Shown: positions 34,009-43,308 of the stretch, piece by piece
Numbering within the stretch: the stretch's first letter is position 1
Layout of the letters: each line of letters opens with the position of its first letter
Notes under the pieces: generated by a model
The model's input: the letters and a program-made list of their open reading frames with translations, nothing else
What the model was told of the DNA's origin: nothing
Database searches by the model: none
Program-made: the position numbers and the translations under genes
DNA from: Clostridium hydrogeniformans DSM 21757
GTDB lineage: Bacteria > Bacillota > Clostridia > Clostridiales > Clostridiaceae
Reading direction: 5' to 3'
Length of the DNA: 64,000 nucleotides
NCBI RefSeq assembly: GCF_000686705.1
Contig: NZ_KK366004.1
Coordinates: forward strand, 304,084-368,083

Positions 34009-36072
34009 ATGAAAGGGGATAACTTAGCTAAAGCTATAATAGAAACTATGGACTCTTCAGTTATAATAACCAATGAGAAGGGGGTTATAATGGAGGTAAA
34101 TAGTAATATATGTAAAACGTTTAATTTATGTAGTGAAGAAGTTTATGGTAAAAGTATATATTTATTTTTAAGTGAGTTAGGGTTATATCTAGAAAATGGA
34201 GATAATATTTTAAGGGATGATAGCAAAATTTATGAAGCAATAAATAAAAAGAAAATAATAGATAATATAGTGCTTAAAAGATTTAATAATAAAAATGAGG
34301 ATAAATTTTATAAACTTAAAATTCTACCTTTAAAGGACAATGTCAATGGGTTTATTATATCATTAAGTGATATAACCAGTAATAATATAAGTAAGGAAAA
34401 GTTAGATAAGGCAAGAGAAAAGTATGAAAAAATGTTTCTTGAGCTTAAGGCTAAAAGTCATATAATTGATGTGCTAAAGTCTAGAGAAAAGCAGCATCTT
34501 CTTCATCTAACCCATGTGATAAAGAATATATCAGAAGGTCTTTGGGTCCTAGATGATACTGGAAATGTTATATTCCACAATAAGGCTTTTTATGAAATAA
34601 TAGGAATATCTCCTATGGAAGTTAGAAATTTAAATAAATTCTATGATAATTATATATTAAAAGATAAATATGGAGAAATTTTATCTATAGATGGATATAT
34701 AAATAATCATGTGAAAAAATATGTTCAAATTAGAAATTTTGTTATAGAAAGAATTAATAAAATTTCAGGAGAAGTAAGATATATAGAGTTAAATTCTACT
34801 CCAGTTTTTGATTGGGATAGAAATATGATATATACCATAAGCACAATAAAGGATATAACCTATATGAAGCTTCACGAAAAGGAATTAGAGGATAAAACAA
34901 GGTTTATAAAACATGTTATAAATAACTTGGATATACCAGTTGCAGTTTTAGAATATCCATCCTTTGGGGTAATCCTTCATAATAAAAGTTTTGAGAAAAT
35001 AATTAGTATTTTAACAGGAAAAGATTATATAAATAGTAGTTATATTAAAAAGGCATCATTTTTAGATCTTATGAAAGAAGATGAAAAGGATAAAATTATA
35101 GATATAGTAAATAAATGTATAATAAACAAAAGAGAATATACTGTAAGCAGCTATAAAGTATATCAAGAGGATGAAGAAGAGAGAATATATAAAATAAAAT
35201 TTAAGCCATACTTAAATATGGATGATGAAGTTACAAGGATACATTTTCATGCCTTAGATATAACAGAAGAGGCAAAGCATAATGAAGAGCTTGAAAGAAT
35301 AAATTCTCTAAAGGATGAGTTTTTCACTCTAACATCCCATGAACTTAGAACTCCTTTAAATATAATATCTTCGTCTCTACAACTTGCTTCAAGCATATAT
35401 AGTGATGATATAAGTCCCAATATAGATAAAATATTAAATAGGATAAATCAAAACTGTAGCAGGCTACTTAAACTTATAAATAATATTTTAGATTTATCAA
35501 AGGCAGAGGCTGGTTTTATAAATGTAAATAACATTAATTTTGAATTAGTAAGTTCAACGGAGTCAATAGTAACTTTAGCTAATAGTTATGCTGCATCTAA
35601 AGGAGTAAATTTAATTTTTGATACTAATTTAGAGGAAGTATGTGTATCCTTAGATAAGGATAAATATGAAAAGGTAGTATTAAATCTATTATCTAATGCA
35701 GTAAAATTTACTCCAGAGGGTAAAAATATATATATTAGTTTAAATATAAGTGAAGATAATGTAGTGTTATCTGTCAAGGATGAGGGAATTGGAATACCAA
35801 AGGATAAATTAGAGATTATTTTTGATAAGTTTGCCCAAGTTAATTCTAGTCTTTCTAGGAGGGCAGAGGGAACAGGACTTGGATTGTCTCTTGTAAAAAG
35901 TCTTGTAGATATTATGGGAGGAGAAATAACTGTAAATAGTGATATGGATTCAGGCAGTGAATTCTATGTTACATTTAATAGTAAGAAAATAATGTGTGAT
36001 ACCATAGATGATGATAGCTCTTTAACAGGAGTTAGGGATAAGATTAAAATAGAATTTTCAGATTTGTCTTAA
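34009..36072 (+). CDS. soluble PAS-domain sensor histidine kinase
   Basis: About 687 residues with no transmembrane segment. Three PAS domains (about residues 8-130, 170-285 and 300-425) are followed by a HisKA dimerisation domain with the phospho-His in TLTSHELRTPLNI. The ATPase domain carries the N box NLLSNAVKFTP, G1 VKDEGIGIP, F box FDKF and G2 GTGLGLSLVKSL. No response regulator adjoins, so it is an orphan kinase; in clostridia such kinases often phosphorylate Spo0A, but that is inference. ATG at 34009 is chosen because GGGG is 8 nt upstream; GTG at 34003 would be too close. Confidence 0.88.
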   Translation: MKGDNLAKAIIETMDSSVIITNEKGVIMEVNSNICKTFNLCSEEVYGKSIYLFLSELGLYLENGDNILRDDSKIYEAINKKKIIDNIVLKRFNNKNEDKFYKLKILPLKDNVNGFIISLSDITSNNISKEKLDKAREKYEKMFLELKAKSHIIDVLKSREKQHLLHLTHVIKNISEGLWVLDDTGNVIFHNKAFYEIIGISPMEVRNLNKFYDNYILKDKYGEILSIDGYINNHVKKYVQIRNFVIERINKISGEVRYIELNSTPVFDWDRNMIYTISTIKDITYMKLHEKELEDKTRFIKHVINNLDIPVAVLEYPSFGVILHNKSFEKIISILTGKDYINSSYIKKASFLDLMKEDEKDKIIDIVNKCIINKREYTVSSYKVYQEDEEERIYKIKFKPYLNMDDEVTRIHFHALDITEEAKHNEELERINSLKDEFFTLTSHELRTPLNIISSSLQLASSIYSDDISPNIDKILNRINQNCSRLLKLINNILDLSKAEAGFINVNNINFELVSSTESIVTLANSYAASKGVNLIFDTNLEEVCVSLDKDKYEKVVLNLLSNAVKFTPEGKNIYISLNISEDNVVLSVKDEGIGIPKDKLEIIFDKFAQVNSSLSRRAEGTGLGLSLVKSLVDIMGGEITVNSDMDSGSEFYVTFNSKKIMCDTIDDDSSLTGVRDKIKIEFSDLS

Positions 36073-36233
36073 ATATACACTTAGGATAAAACTTCACATT
36101 TGTTGTAACAAAATTAAAAATTCAATTATAATATAATATTGTACTTATATAAATTATAAATGAACAGAATATCCTTTAGAATAGTTATTAAATATATGGA
36201 TCAAGATTATAATGTTTATAATTATTAGTTCAT

Positions 36234-36278
36234 ATTTAGATAATACTAAACTTAAATTAAGGTTAGTATTATCTAAAT
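36234..36278. other. long AT-rich hairpin between kinase and murG
   Basis: A 22-nt arm (36234-36255) is complementary to 36257-36278 except for one mismatch. It lacks a T run but is followed by a T-rich stretch. A possible terminator of the kinase gene. Confidence 0.5.
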
Positions 36279-36331
36279 AATTTAATTAATTATTCTTTAG
36301 GGTCTTAAAGTGAAGAAAAGGAGATGGAGTT

Positions 36332-37405
36332 TTGAACAAATATAAAATAATTATGACAGGTGGAGGATCAGCAGGGCATGTTACTCCTAACCTAGCATTA
36401 ATACCTAAACTTAAATCCTTAGGTTATGATGTTAAATACATAGGAAGCAAGGATGGTATAGAAAAGGATATAATAGAAAAAGAAGGTATCCATTATTTTG
36501 GAATATCTAGTGGTAAGCTTAGAAGATATTTTGATATTAAAAACTTTACAGATCCATTTAAGGTTATAAAAGGACTTAAGGATGCCTATTCCATTATGAA
36601 AAAAGAAAAACCTGATGTGGTATTTTCTAAGGGGGGATTTGTAACAGTACCTGTTGTTATGGCAGCTTATTTTAATAAGATACCAGTGATTTCTCATGAG
36701 TCAGATATAACACCAGGTCTTGCTAATAAGTTAAGCACTCCATTTGTATCTAAGCTTTGTGTAACTTTTCCAGAGTCTATAGATAAAGTGAAAAAAGGAA
36801 AAGGGATTTTGACAGGAACACCTATAAGAGAGGAACTTTACTTTGGAGATAAGATAAAAGGACTACAGTTTTGTAAGTTAAGTCCTGAAAAACCCCTAAT
36901 ATTTATAATGGGAGGAAGTCTTGGATCAAAGTTTATAAATGATTTAGTAAGGGAAGGTCTTAAGGAACTTTTAAAAGAATTTAATATAGTTCATATATGT
37001 GGAAAAAATCATATAGATGAAAGTCTTAAGGATGTTAAAGGATATGTTCAATTTGAATATATAAGAGAAGAATTAACCCACGTTATGAAAGCGGCAGACA
37101 TAGTGGTATCTAGAGCAGGGGCTAATTCTATATATGAATTTTTAGCTATGAGAAAGCCAAATCTTTTGATCCCTCTTTCTAAAAAATCTAGTAGGGGAGA
37201 TCAAATATTAAATGCTGAATCCTTTGAGAAAAGAGGATATAGCATGGTTTTAGAGGAAGAAGAAATAAATAAAGCTCTGTTAATAGAGAGTATAAGAGAA
37301 TTATATAAAAATAGAGAGTCTTATATTAAAGCTATGGAAAACAGTCCTATAAAAAATGGAGTGGAAAAAATAGTAGAAGTTATACAAGGAAATACTAAAA
37401 AATAG
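36332..37405 (+). CDS. murG: UDP-GlcNAc:lipid I N-acetylglucosaminyltransferase MurG
   Basis: 357 residues, usual length. The glycine-rich N-terminal motif [14 protein letters not shown], the [12 protein letters not shown] motif and the C-terminal UDP-GlcNAc site ([22 protein letters not shown]) define MurG, which turns lipid I into lipid II at the inner membrane face. The variant HESD (HEQN in many MurG) is common in Firmicute paralogues. TTG start with AAGGAG 8 nt upstream. It stands alone, outside the usual division and cell wall cluster, so it may be a MurG2-type copy. Confidence 0.9.
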   Translation: MNKYKIIMTGGGSAGHVTPNLALIPKLKSLGYDVKYIGSKDGIEKDIIEKEGIHYFGISSGKLRRYFDIKNFTDPFKVIKGLKDAYSIMKKEKPDVVFSKGGFVTVPVVMAAYFNKIPVISHESDITPGLANKLSTPFVSKLCVTFPESIDKVKKGKGILTGTPIREELYFGDKIKGLQFCKLSPEKPLIFIMGGSLGSKFINDLVREGLKELLKEFNIVHICGKNHIDESLKDVKGYVQFEYIREELTHVMKAADIVVSRAGANSIYEFLAMRKPNLLIPLSKKSSRGDQILNAESFEKRGYSMVLEEEEINKALLIESIRELYKNRESYIKAMENSPIKNGVEKIVEVIQGNTKK

Positions 37406-37475
37406 ATTTATGAGTGTATATCTTAATTTTAGAGCATACTAATTACAAGTGTCAGCTCTAGAAGGAGGAAATATA

Positions 37476-38861
37476 ATGATATTAGAGACTTATGGAGGAG
37501 CTGGTTTTGTAACTGGCTCCTGTCATATTTTAAGAGTAAATAATAAAACAATACTTTTAGATTGTGGATTGTTCCAGGGGAAGGAAGATAAAAGTGGAGA
37601 AAATACTAGGTTTCCTTTTAAAGGGGAAGAGATTGATTATGTTATACTTTCCCATGGACATATTGATCATAGCGGTAGAATACCTTACCTGATTAAAAAT
37701 GGATTTAAGGGTGAGGTTATATGCACTAAGGCTACAAAGGATTTATGTGAAGTTATGTTAAGAGATTCAGGGAGTATACAGGAAATGGAGTGTGACATAA
37801 AAAATAAAAATAGAGAAAGGAAAGGATATAAACTTTTAAAACCATTATATACAGAAGAGGATAGCAAGAGAGCTTTAAAATATTTTAGAGGAATAGAATA
37901 TGGAGAAAAGATAAAACTATTTCAAGGGGTATATATAAAGCTTAAGGATGCAGGTCATCTTTTGGGTTCTGCCATAACTGAAATTTATATTGATGATATT
38001 GAAGATGGAGAAGAAAAAAAACTTGTATATAGTGGGGATATAGGAAATAATCATAGGCCTTTAATAGAAGACCCTTCTAAGATTAATAATGGAGATTATG
38101 TAATAATGGAATGTACCTATGGAGATAGTTATCATGAAAAAGAAGATTATTTTAAGGAATTAATGAAAATAATAAAGAAAACCATAGAAAGAAAAGGAAA
38201 GGTAGTAATACCTTGTTTTTCTATAGGAAGGACACAAGAAATTATATACATATTAAATAATCTTGTGGAAAAAGAAGAAATTAAATGCAAGGTGTTTGTA
38301 GATAGCCCATTAGCTAAAAAGGCTACAGAAGTTTTTAATAAGCACTCATCAGATTTTGATGACGAGGCAAAGAAGTTATTAAGACAAGGTGATAATCCTT
38401 TAGAATTTAAGGGACTGGTTTTTACAGAGTCTAAAGAAGAATCTAAAGCCATAAGGAAATATAAAGAGCCAGCTATAATTTTATCCTCTAGTGGAATGTG
38501 TGAAGGGGGAAGAATAAAGTATCATATATTGAATTACCTAGAAGAAGAAAAGAACTCCATAGTTTTCGTGGGGTATCAAAGCCCAGGGACATTAGGTAGG
38601 GATATATTAGATAAAAAGGAATATGTAAAAATCCTAGGGAAAAAAATAAGCGTTTTAGCTGAAGTTCATAAAGTACCAGGGCTTTCAGGCCATGGAGATA
38701 AGAGAATACTTTTGGATTGGATAGAAAGCTTTCAGAAGAAACCTAGAAAAATAATTTTAGTCCATGGAGAGGAAGAAACTAGGTTAGCTTTTAAGAAAGA
38801 GTTAGAGAAAAAAGGATATTGTGTTTTATCTCCAGAGAAGGGGTGTACTATTAAACTTTAG
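37476..38861 (+). CDS. MBL-fold beta-CASP nuclease
   Basis: 461 residues. The metallo-beta-lactamase motifs are intact (SHGHIDHSG, AGHLLGS, SGDIGN). The beta-CASP and late motifs follow (SPLAKKATEVF, SSSGMCEGGR, GLSGHGDKR). This is the COG1236 (YSH1/RNase J-related) type, predicted to cut RNA with two zinc ions. ATG at 37476 is preferred to GTG at 37449 because AAGGAGG (37462-37468) is 7 nt from it. Located 70 nt after murG. Confidence 0.88.
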   Translation: MILETYGGAGFVTGSCHILRVNNKTILLDCGLFQGKEDKSGENTRFPFKGEEIDYVILSHGHIDHSGRIPYLIKNGFKGEVICTKATKDLCEVMLRDSGSIQEMECDIKNKNRERKGYKLLKPLYTEEDSKRALKYFRGIEYGEKIKLFQGVYIKLKDAGHLLGSAITEIYIDDIEDGEEKKLVYSGDIGNNHRPLIEDPSKINNGDYVIMECTYGDSYHEKEDYFKELMKIIKKTIERKGKVVIPCFSIGRTQEIIYILNNLVEKEEIKCKVFVDSPLAKKATEVFNKHSSDFDDEAKKLLRQGDNPLEFKGLVFTESKEESKAIRKYKEPAIILSSSGMCEGGRIKYHILNYLEEEKNSIVFVGYQSPGTLGRDILDKKEYVKILGKKISVLAEVHKVPGLSGHGDKRILLDWIESFQKKPRKIILVHGEEETRLAFKKELEKKGYCVLSPEKGCTIKL

Positions 38862-39274
38862 AAAACCTTGAATTTAGAATGTTTTAATATATGTTACAGT
38901 ATTATAAAGTGTATCAAATAATTATTAAAAAGAGTTAATCTACGAATATAAGAGATAATTAACCTTCATTATGAATATTTGAAATTCACGGTATAATACG
39001 GGAATTGAAAAAGGGGTTACCTTAGTATATAATTACTGTTGACTGAAAAAGTCAGTAACGAATATAACATAACATAAATTACTTTTTACATAATAATAGG
39101 TTTAATGGATTTATATAAGATTTTAACTCCTTTAAATATATTTTCTTGTATTTTATGTAAAATATATTTGGAAATATTTTAGCTGGTTATAAGGCTACAG
39201 GAGTTTAAACAAATTTCTTATAAATATTTGTTATTTTGGTAGAAATATATTTATTAAATAAAAAATATATGATA
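38862..39274. other. long AT-rich intergenic upstream part before nifJ
   Basis: No gene in this stretch. A TATAAT at 38992-38997 could be a -10 box, but its -35 region is poor. A hairpin with TTACTG/GTAA and GACT/AGTC arms lies near 39034-39059. AAATATATTTT (39134-39144) pairs with 39159-39169, enclosed by AACTCCT (39125-39131) and AGGAGTT (39199-39205). Their meaning is unknown. Confidence 0.35.
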
Positions 39275-39283
39275 TGCTATTAT
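39275..39283 (+). promoter_or_regulatory. extended -10 promoter for the nifJ leader RNA
   Basis: TGCTATTAT fits the extended -10 form TGnTATNNT. Its predicted start (about 39289-39291) is exactly where the structured leader begins. No clear -35 is seen. Confidence 0.45.
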
Positions 39284-39291
39284 ATGTGTAA

Positions 39292-39440
39292 ACGGTTGGT
39301 GGAAACACTAAAACTGTACTAGAACTACGCCTTTTTTAAGGCATTTGTTTAGTAAAGGGTTAAACAAATTGTGGATTCTAGTGTCAAAATTGGAAACTTT
39401 GACTTTGGAAATTAATCTTAAATTTTAAGGTTAAGTTTTT
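39292..39440 (+). ncRNA. structured nifJ leader with terminator, candidate riboswitch or small RNA
   Basis: Four helices abut without gaps. H1: ACGGTTGGTG (39292-39301), a GAAA tetraloop, then CACT and AACTGT (39306-39317, 2-nt bulge). P1: ACTAGAACTAC (39318-39328) pairs with GTGG/TTCTAGT (39371-39382, one bulge). It encloses P2 GCCTT/AAGGC (39329-39342) and P3 ATTTGTTTA/TAAACAAAT (39343-39369), making a three-way junction. P4: GTCAAA/TTTGAC (39383-39403). A terminator-like hairpin (39412-39434) with five T follows, 55 nt before nifJ. AGGTTA (39428-39433) could instead pair with TAACCT (39452-39457). I do not recognise a known riboswitch class. Confidence 0.5.
39412..39440 (+). terminator. 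possible attenuator terminator ahead of nifJ
   Basis: TTAATCTTAAA (39412-39422) pairs with TTTAAGGTTAA (39424-39434) with one wobble pair, then G and five T. Placed between the structured leader and the nifJ ribosome binding site. Confidence 0.5.
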
Positions 39441-39495
39441 GTAAGTTAAAGTAACCTAATAAATATATGAAAAATCGAAAGAGAGGTCAGTAGTA

Positions 39496-42400
39496 ATGAG
39501 AAAGATGAAAACTATGGATGGTAACACAGCTGCGGCTCATGTTGCTTATGCCTATACTGATGTAGCTGCTATATTCCCAATAACACCATCTTCACCAATG
39601 GCTGAACATGTAGATGAATGGGCAGCACAAGGGAAAAAGAACATATTTGGTCAAGTTGTTAAGGTAATGGAAATGCAATCAGAGGGAGGAGCTGCTGGAG
39701 CAGTTCACGGTTCTCTTCAAGCTGGAGCATTAACAACTACATTTACAGCTTCACAAGGTTTATTATTAATGCTTCCAAATATGTATAAAATTTCAGGGGA
39801 ATTACTTCCAGGAGTATTCCATGTAAGTGCAAGAGCATTAGCAGCTCACGCTTTATCTATATTTGGAGATCATCAAGACGTTATGGCTGCAAGACAAACG
39901 GGCTTTGCTTTACTTGCTTCTTCAAACGTTCAAGAGGTTATGGATTTATCTCCAATAGCTCACTTAGCTGCTATAAAAGGAAAGGTTCCTTTCCTAAACT
40001 TCTTTGATGGATTTAGAACTTCTCACGAGATTCAAAAGATTGAAGTATTAGAGTATGACGAACTTAAGAGTCTAATGGATGAGAATGATTTAGTAGAGTT
40101 TAGAAAGAAAGCTTTAAATCCAGAAAATCCTGTAACTAGAGGTACAGCTCAGAACCCAGATATCTACTTCCAAGGAAGAGAATCTTCAAATAAGTTCTAT
40201 GATGCTATACCAGAGCTTGTTGAAAGCTACATGAATGAAATAAATAAGTTAACAGGAAGAGATTATAAGTTATTTAACTACTACGGAGCACCAGATGCTG
40301 AGAAGATAATCGTAGCTATGGGTTCTGTATGTGATACTATACAAGAAACAATTGATTATTTAGTTGATAAGGGAGAAAAGGTAGGTTTAGTTAACGTTCA
40401 CCTATACAGACCATTCTCTATAAAGCACTTATTAGCAGTTATTCCAAACACTGTTAAAAAGATTGCTGTTCTTGATAGAACTAAGGAGCCAGGATCAGCT
40501 GGAGAACCATTATATCAAGATATAAGAAATGCATTCTATGAAGCAGAAGCAGAAACTAGACCAGTAGTTGTTGGAGGAAGATATGGACTTGGATCTAAAG
40601 AAGTTACTCCAGGAAACATATTATCTGTATTCAATAACTTAGATGAAGAAAAGCCAAGAAATGGATTCACAGTTGGTATAGTTGATGATGTTACATTCTT
40701 ATCATTACCAGATTCAGAAGACATAGATACAACTCCAAAAGGAACTGTTGCATGTAAGTTCTGGGGTCTTGGATCAGATGGTACTGTTGGAGCAAACAAG
40801 AGTGCTATAAAGATAATAGGAGACCACACAGACATGTTTGCGCAAGGATACTTTGCATATGACTCTAAGAAGTCTGGTGGAGTTACAATATCTCACTTAA
40901 GATTTGGTAAGAAGCACATAAAATCTCCATACCTTATAAACAAGGCTGATTTTATAGCTTGTCATAACCAATCTTATGTATATAAGTATGACGTATTAAC
41001 AGGACTTAAGAAGAATGGAACATTCTTATTAAACTGTATATGGACACCAGAAGAGGTAGAAGCTCACCTTCCAGCTTCAATGAAGAGATTCATAGCTGAA
41101 AATAACATAAACTTCTACACTGTAAATGCTGTTAAAATAGCTCAAGAAGTAGGTCTTGGTGGAAGAATAAACATGATAATGCAATCTGCATTCTTCAAGC
41201 TAGCTAACATAATACCAGTAGAAGATGCTGTTAAGTACTTAAAGCAAGCTGTTGTTACTTCTTATGGTAAGAAGGGTGAAAAAATAGTTAATATGAACTA
41301 CGAAGCAATAGACAAGGGAACAACTGCTGTAGTTAAGATAGATGTTAAAGATTCTTGGAAGAACGTTTCTGATGAAAAGGTTGAAGAAGGAAAAGCTAAA
41401 CCAGATTTCATAAAGAATATCGTTGAGCCAATGAATAGACAAGAGGGAGATAAGCTTCCAGTAAGTACATTCATAGGAATGGAAGATGGTACATTCCCAG
41501 CAGGAACAGCTGCTTATGAAAAGAGAGGAATTGCTGTAAATATTCCAGAATGGCAATTAGATAACTGTATCCAATGTAACCAATGTGCTTATGTATGTCC
41601 ACATGCTGTTATAAGACCATTCTTAGTAAATGAAGAAGAAGCTAATAATGCACCAGAAGGATTTACAAGCAAGAAGGCTATAGGTGGAAAGACATTTGAA
41701 GGATTAAACTTCAGAATACAAGTAAGTGCTCTTGACTGTACAGGATGCGGAAGCTGTGCTGAGGTATGTCCAGCTCCTAAGAAGGCATTATTAATGAAGC
41801 CTATAGAAGAGCAAATGGAGCAAGCTGATTTATGGGATCATGCATTAACTTTATCTCATAAAGAAAATCCAATGAACCTAGAAACAATAAAGGGTAGCCA
41901 ATTTGAGCAACCATTACTTGAGTTCTCTGGAGCTTGTGCTGGATGTGGAGAAACTCCATATGTAAAACTTATAACTCAATTATTTGGAGATAGAATGATG
42001 GTAGCTAACGCTACAGGATGTTCTTCAATTTGGGGAGGATCTGCTCCTTCAACTCCATACTGTACTAATAAGGATGGACACGGACCAGCTTGGGCTAACT
42101 CTTTATTTGAAGATAATGCTGAGTTTGGAATGGGTATGTTCCTTGGAGTTAAGCAATTAAGAGATAAGGTACTATTAATGGTTGAAGAAGCTATGAACCT
42201 TGACTCTATAAGCACTGAGCTTAAGGATGCATTAACTGCATTACATGAGGCAAGAGATCATGGTAGAGACTCTAAGAGAACAACAAGAATATTAGTTCCA
42301 ATTCTTGAAAAGGAAATGGATAAGAATGAGTTATTAAAAGACATCTATAAGAACAGAGAATTCTTAACTAAGAGATCTCAATGGATATTCGGAGGAGACG

Positions 42401-43023
42401 GATGGGCATATGACATCGGATACGGTGGATTAGATCACGTCTTAGCTTCTGGAGAAGACGTAAATGTTCTTGTAATGGATACGGAAATTTACTCAAATAC
42501 AGGAGGACAGTCTTCAAAGGCTACTCCAGCATCAGCTATAGCTAAGTTCGCAGCTTCTGGTAAAAAGACTAAGAAGAAGGACTTAGGAATGATGGCTATG
42601 AGCTATGGATATGTTTATGTGGCTCAAATATCTATGGGTGCTAACCAAAACCAAACTGTTAAGGCATTAAGTGAAGCAGAAGCTTATGATGGTCCATCAT
42701 TAGTTATAGCTTATGCTCCATGTATAAGCCACGGTATAAAGACTGGTATGGGAACTTCTCAAATGGAAGAGAAGAAAGCTGTAGAATGCGGATACTGGGC
42801 ACTTTACAGATACAACCCAACTCTTAAGGATGCAGGAAAGAACCCATTCTCCTTAGATTCTAAGGAGCCAACAGCTTCCTTTAGAGACTTTATACTAGGA
42901 GAGGTAAGATACGCTTCTCTTGCTAAGGCATTCCCAGATAAGGCAGAAGAATTATTTGCTAAAACTGAAAATGATGCTAAGGAAAGATTAGAAAGCTATA
43001 AGAGATTAGCAAATCAACAATAA
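39496..43023 (+). CDS. nifJ: pyruvate:ferredoxin (flavodoxin) oxidoreductase
   Basis: 1175 residues, the single-chain PFOR that fuses all subunit types. It splits pyruvate to acetyl-CoA and CO2 and reduces ferredoxin, the central step of clostridial fermentation. Visible are the N-terminal GNTAAAHVAYA and PITPSSPMAE pyruvate-binding region, two 4Fe-4S ferredoxin motifs (CIQCNQCAYVCPH near residue 691 and CTGCGSCAEVCP near 748), the CAGCGETPY cluster Cys, and the TPP motif GGDGWAYDIGYGG. Codon use is more GC-ending and biased than in neighbours, as in a very highly expressed gene. The ATG has AGAGAGGT upstream. Expression is probably tuned by the structured leader. Confidence 0.97.
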   Translation: MRKMKTMDGNTAAAHVAYAYTDVAAIFPITPSSPMAEHVDEWAAQGKKNIFGQVVKVMEMQSEGGAAGAVHGSLQAGALTTTFTASQGLLLMLPNMYKISGELLPGVFHVSARALAAHALSIFGDHQDVMAARQTGFALLASSNVQEVMDLSPIAHLAAIKGKVPFLNFFDGFRTSHEIQKIEVLEYDELKSLMDENDLVEFRKKALNPENPVTRGTAQNPDIYFQGRESSNKFYDAIPELVESYMNEINKLTGRDYKLFNYYGAPDAEKIIVAMGSVCDTIQETIDYLVDKGEKVGLVNVHLYRPFSIKHLLAVIPNTVKKIAVLDRTKEPGSAGEPLYQDIRNAFYEAEAETRPVVVGGRYGLGSKEVTPGNILSVFNNLDEEKPRNGFTVGIVDDVTFLSLPDSEDIDTTPKGTVACKFWGLGSDGTVGANKSAIKIIGDHTDMFAQGYFAYDSKKSGGVTISHLRFGKKHIKSPYLINKADFIACHNQSYVYKYDVLTGLKKNGTFLLNCIWTPEEVEAHLPASMKRFIAENNINFYTVNAVKIAQEVGLGGRINMIMQSAFFKLANIIPVEDAVKYLKQAVVTSYGKKGEKIVNMNYEAIDKGTTAVVKIDVKDSWKNVSDEKVEEGKAKPDFIKNIVEPMNRQEGDKLPVSTFIGMEDGTFPAGTAAYEKRGIAVNIPEWQLDNCIQCNQCAYVCPHAVIRPFLVNEEEANNAPEGFTSKKAIGGKTFEGLNFRIQVSALDCTGCGSCAEVCPAPKKALLMKPIEEQMEQADLWDHALTLSHKENPMNLETIKGSQFEQPLLEFSGACAGCGETPYVKLITQLFGDRMMVANATGCSSIWGGSAPSTPYCTNKDGHGPAWANSLFEDNAEFGMGMFLGVKQLRDKVLLMVEEAMNLDSISTELKDALTALHEARDHGRDSKRTTRILVPILEKEMDKNELLKDIYKNREFLTKRSQWIFGGDGWAYDIGYGGLDHVLASGEDVNVLVMDTEIYSNTGGQSSKATPASAIAKFAASGKKTKKKDLGMMAMSYGYVYVAQISMGANQNQTVKALSEAEAYDGPSLVIAYAPCISHGIKTGMGTSQMEEKKAVECGYWALYRYNPTLKDAGKNPFSLDSKEPTASFRDFILGEVRYASLAKAFPDKAEELFAKTENDAKERLESYKRLANQQ

Positions 43024-43028
43024 TATAT

Positions 43029-43057
43029 AAGAGGTTAGCGTAAGCTAACCTCTTTTT
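43029..43057 (+). terminator. intrinsic terminator of nifJ
   Basis: AAGAGGTTAGC pairs perfectly with GCTAACCTCTT across a GTAA loop, followed by T residues. Confidence 0.92.
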
Positions 43058-43267
43058 ATATGTTGTAAATTTAGAAATACATATAAAAATAAAGATTATT
43101 AATAATTAGAAGTATATATTATTTTTCTTTTTATATACTAAAAAGAAGGGTTTTTAGAGGGGGATAATCCTATTAGGAAAATAAATATTTATTAATTTTA
43201 ATGAAAAGGCTTTTAATCTTAGTAAAATAGGGTTACAATTATAAGGAATATAGTCTATATAATAGAG

Positions 43268-43308
43268 AGGAGGATGTTACGAAGGTAGTTTCGTAACAGA
43301 ATGCTATG
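43268..43308 (+). promoter_or_regulatory. Shine-Dalgarno separated from its start codon by a hairpin
   Basis: AGGAGG (43268-43273) is 32 nt before the ATG at 43306, too far for normal initiation. Between them GTTACGAA (43276-43283) pairs with TTCGTAAC (43290-43297). With the hairpin folded, AT plus AGAATGCT leave an effective spacing of 10 nt. Confidence 0.5.

Noticed and set aside
39343..39369. ATTTGTTTA-n9-TAAACAAAT as a Rex (redox) operator upstream of nifJ
   Set aside because: Clostridial Rex sites read TTGTTAA-n4-TTAACAA; the spacing and half-sites differ, and the repeat fits better as a helix of the leader RNA.
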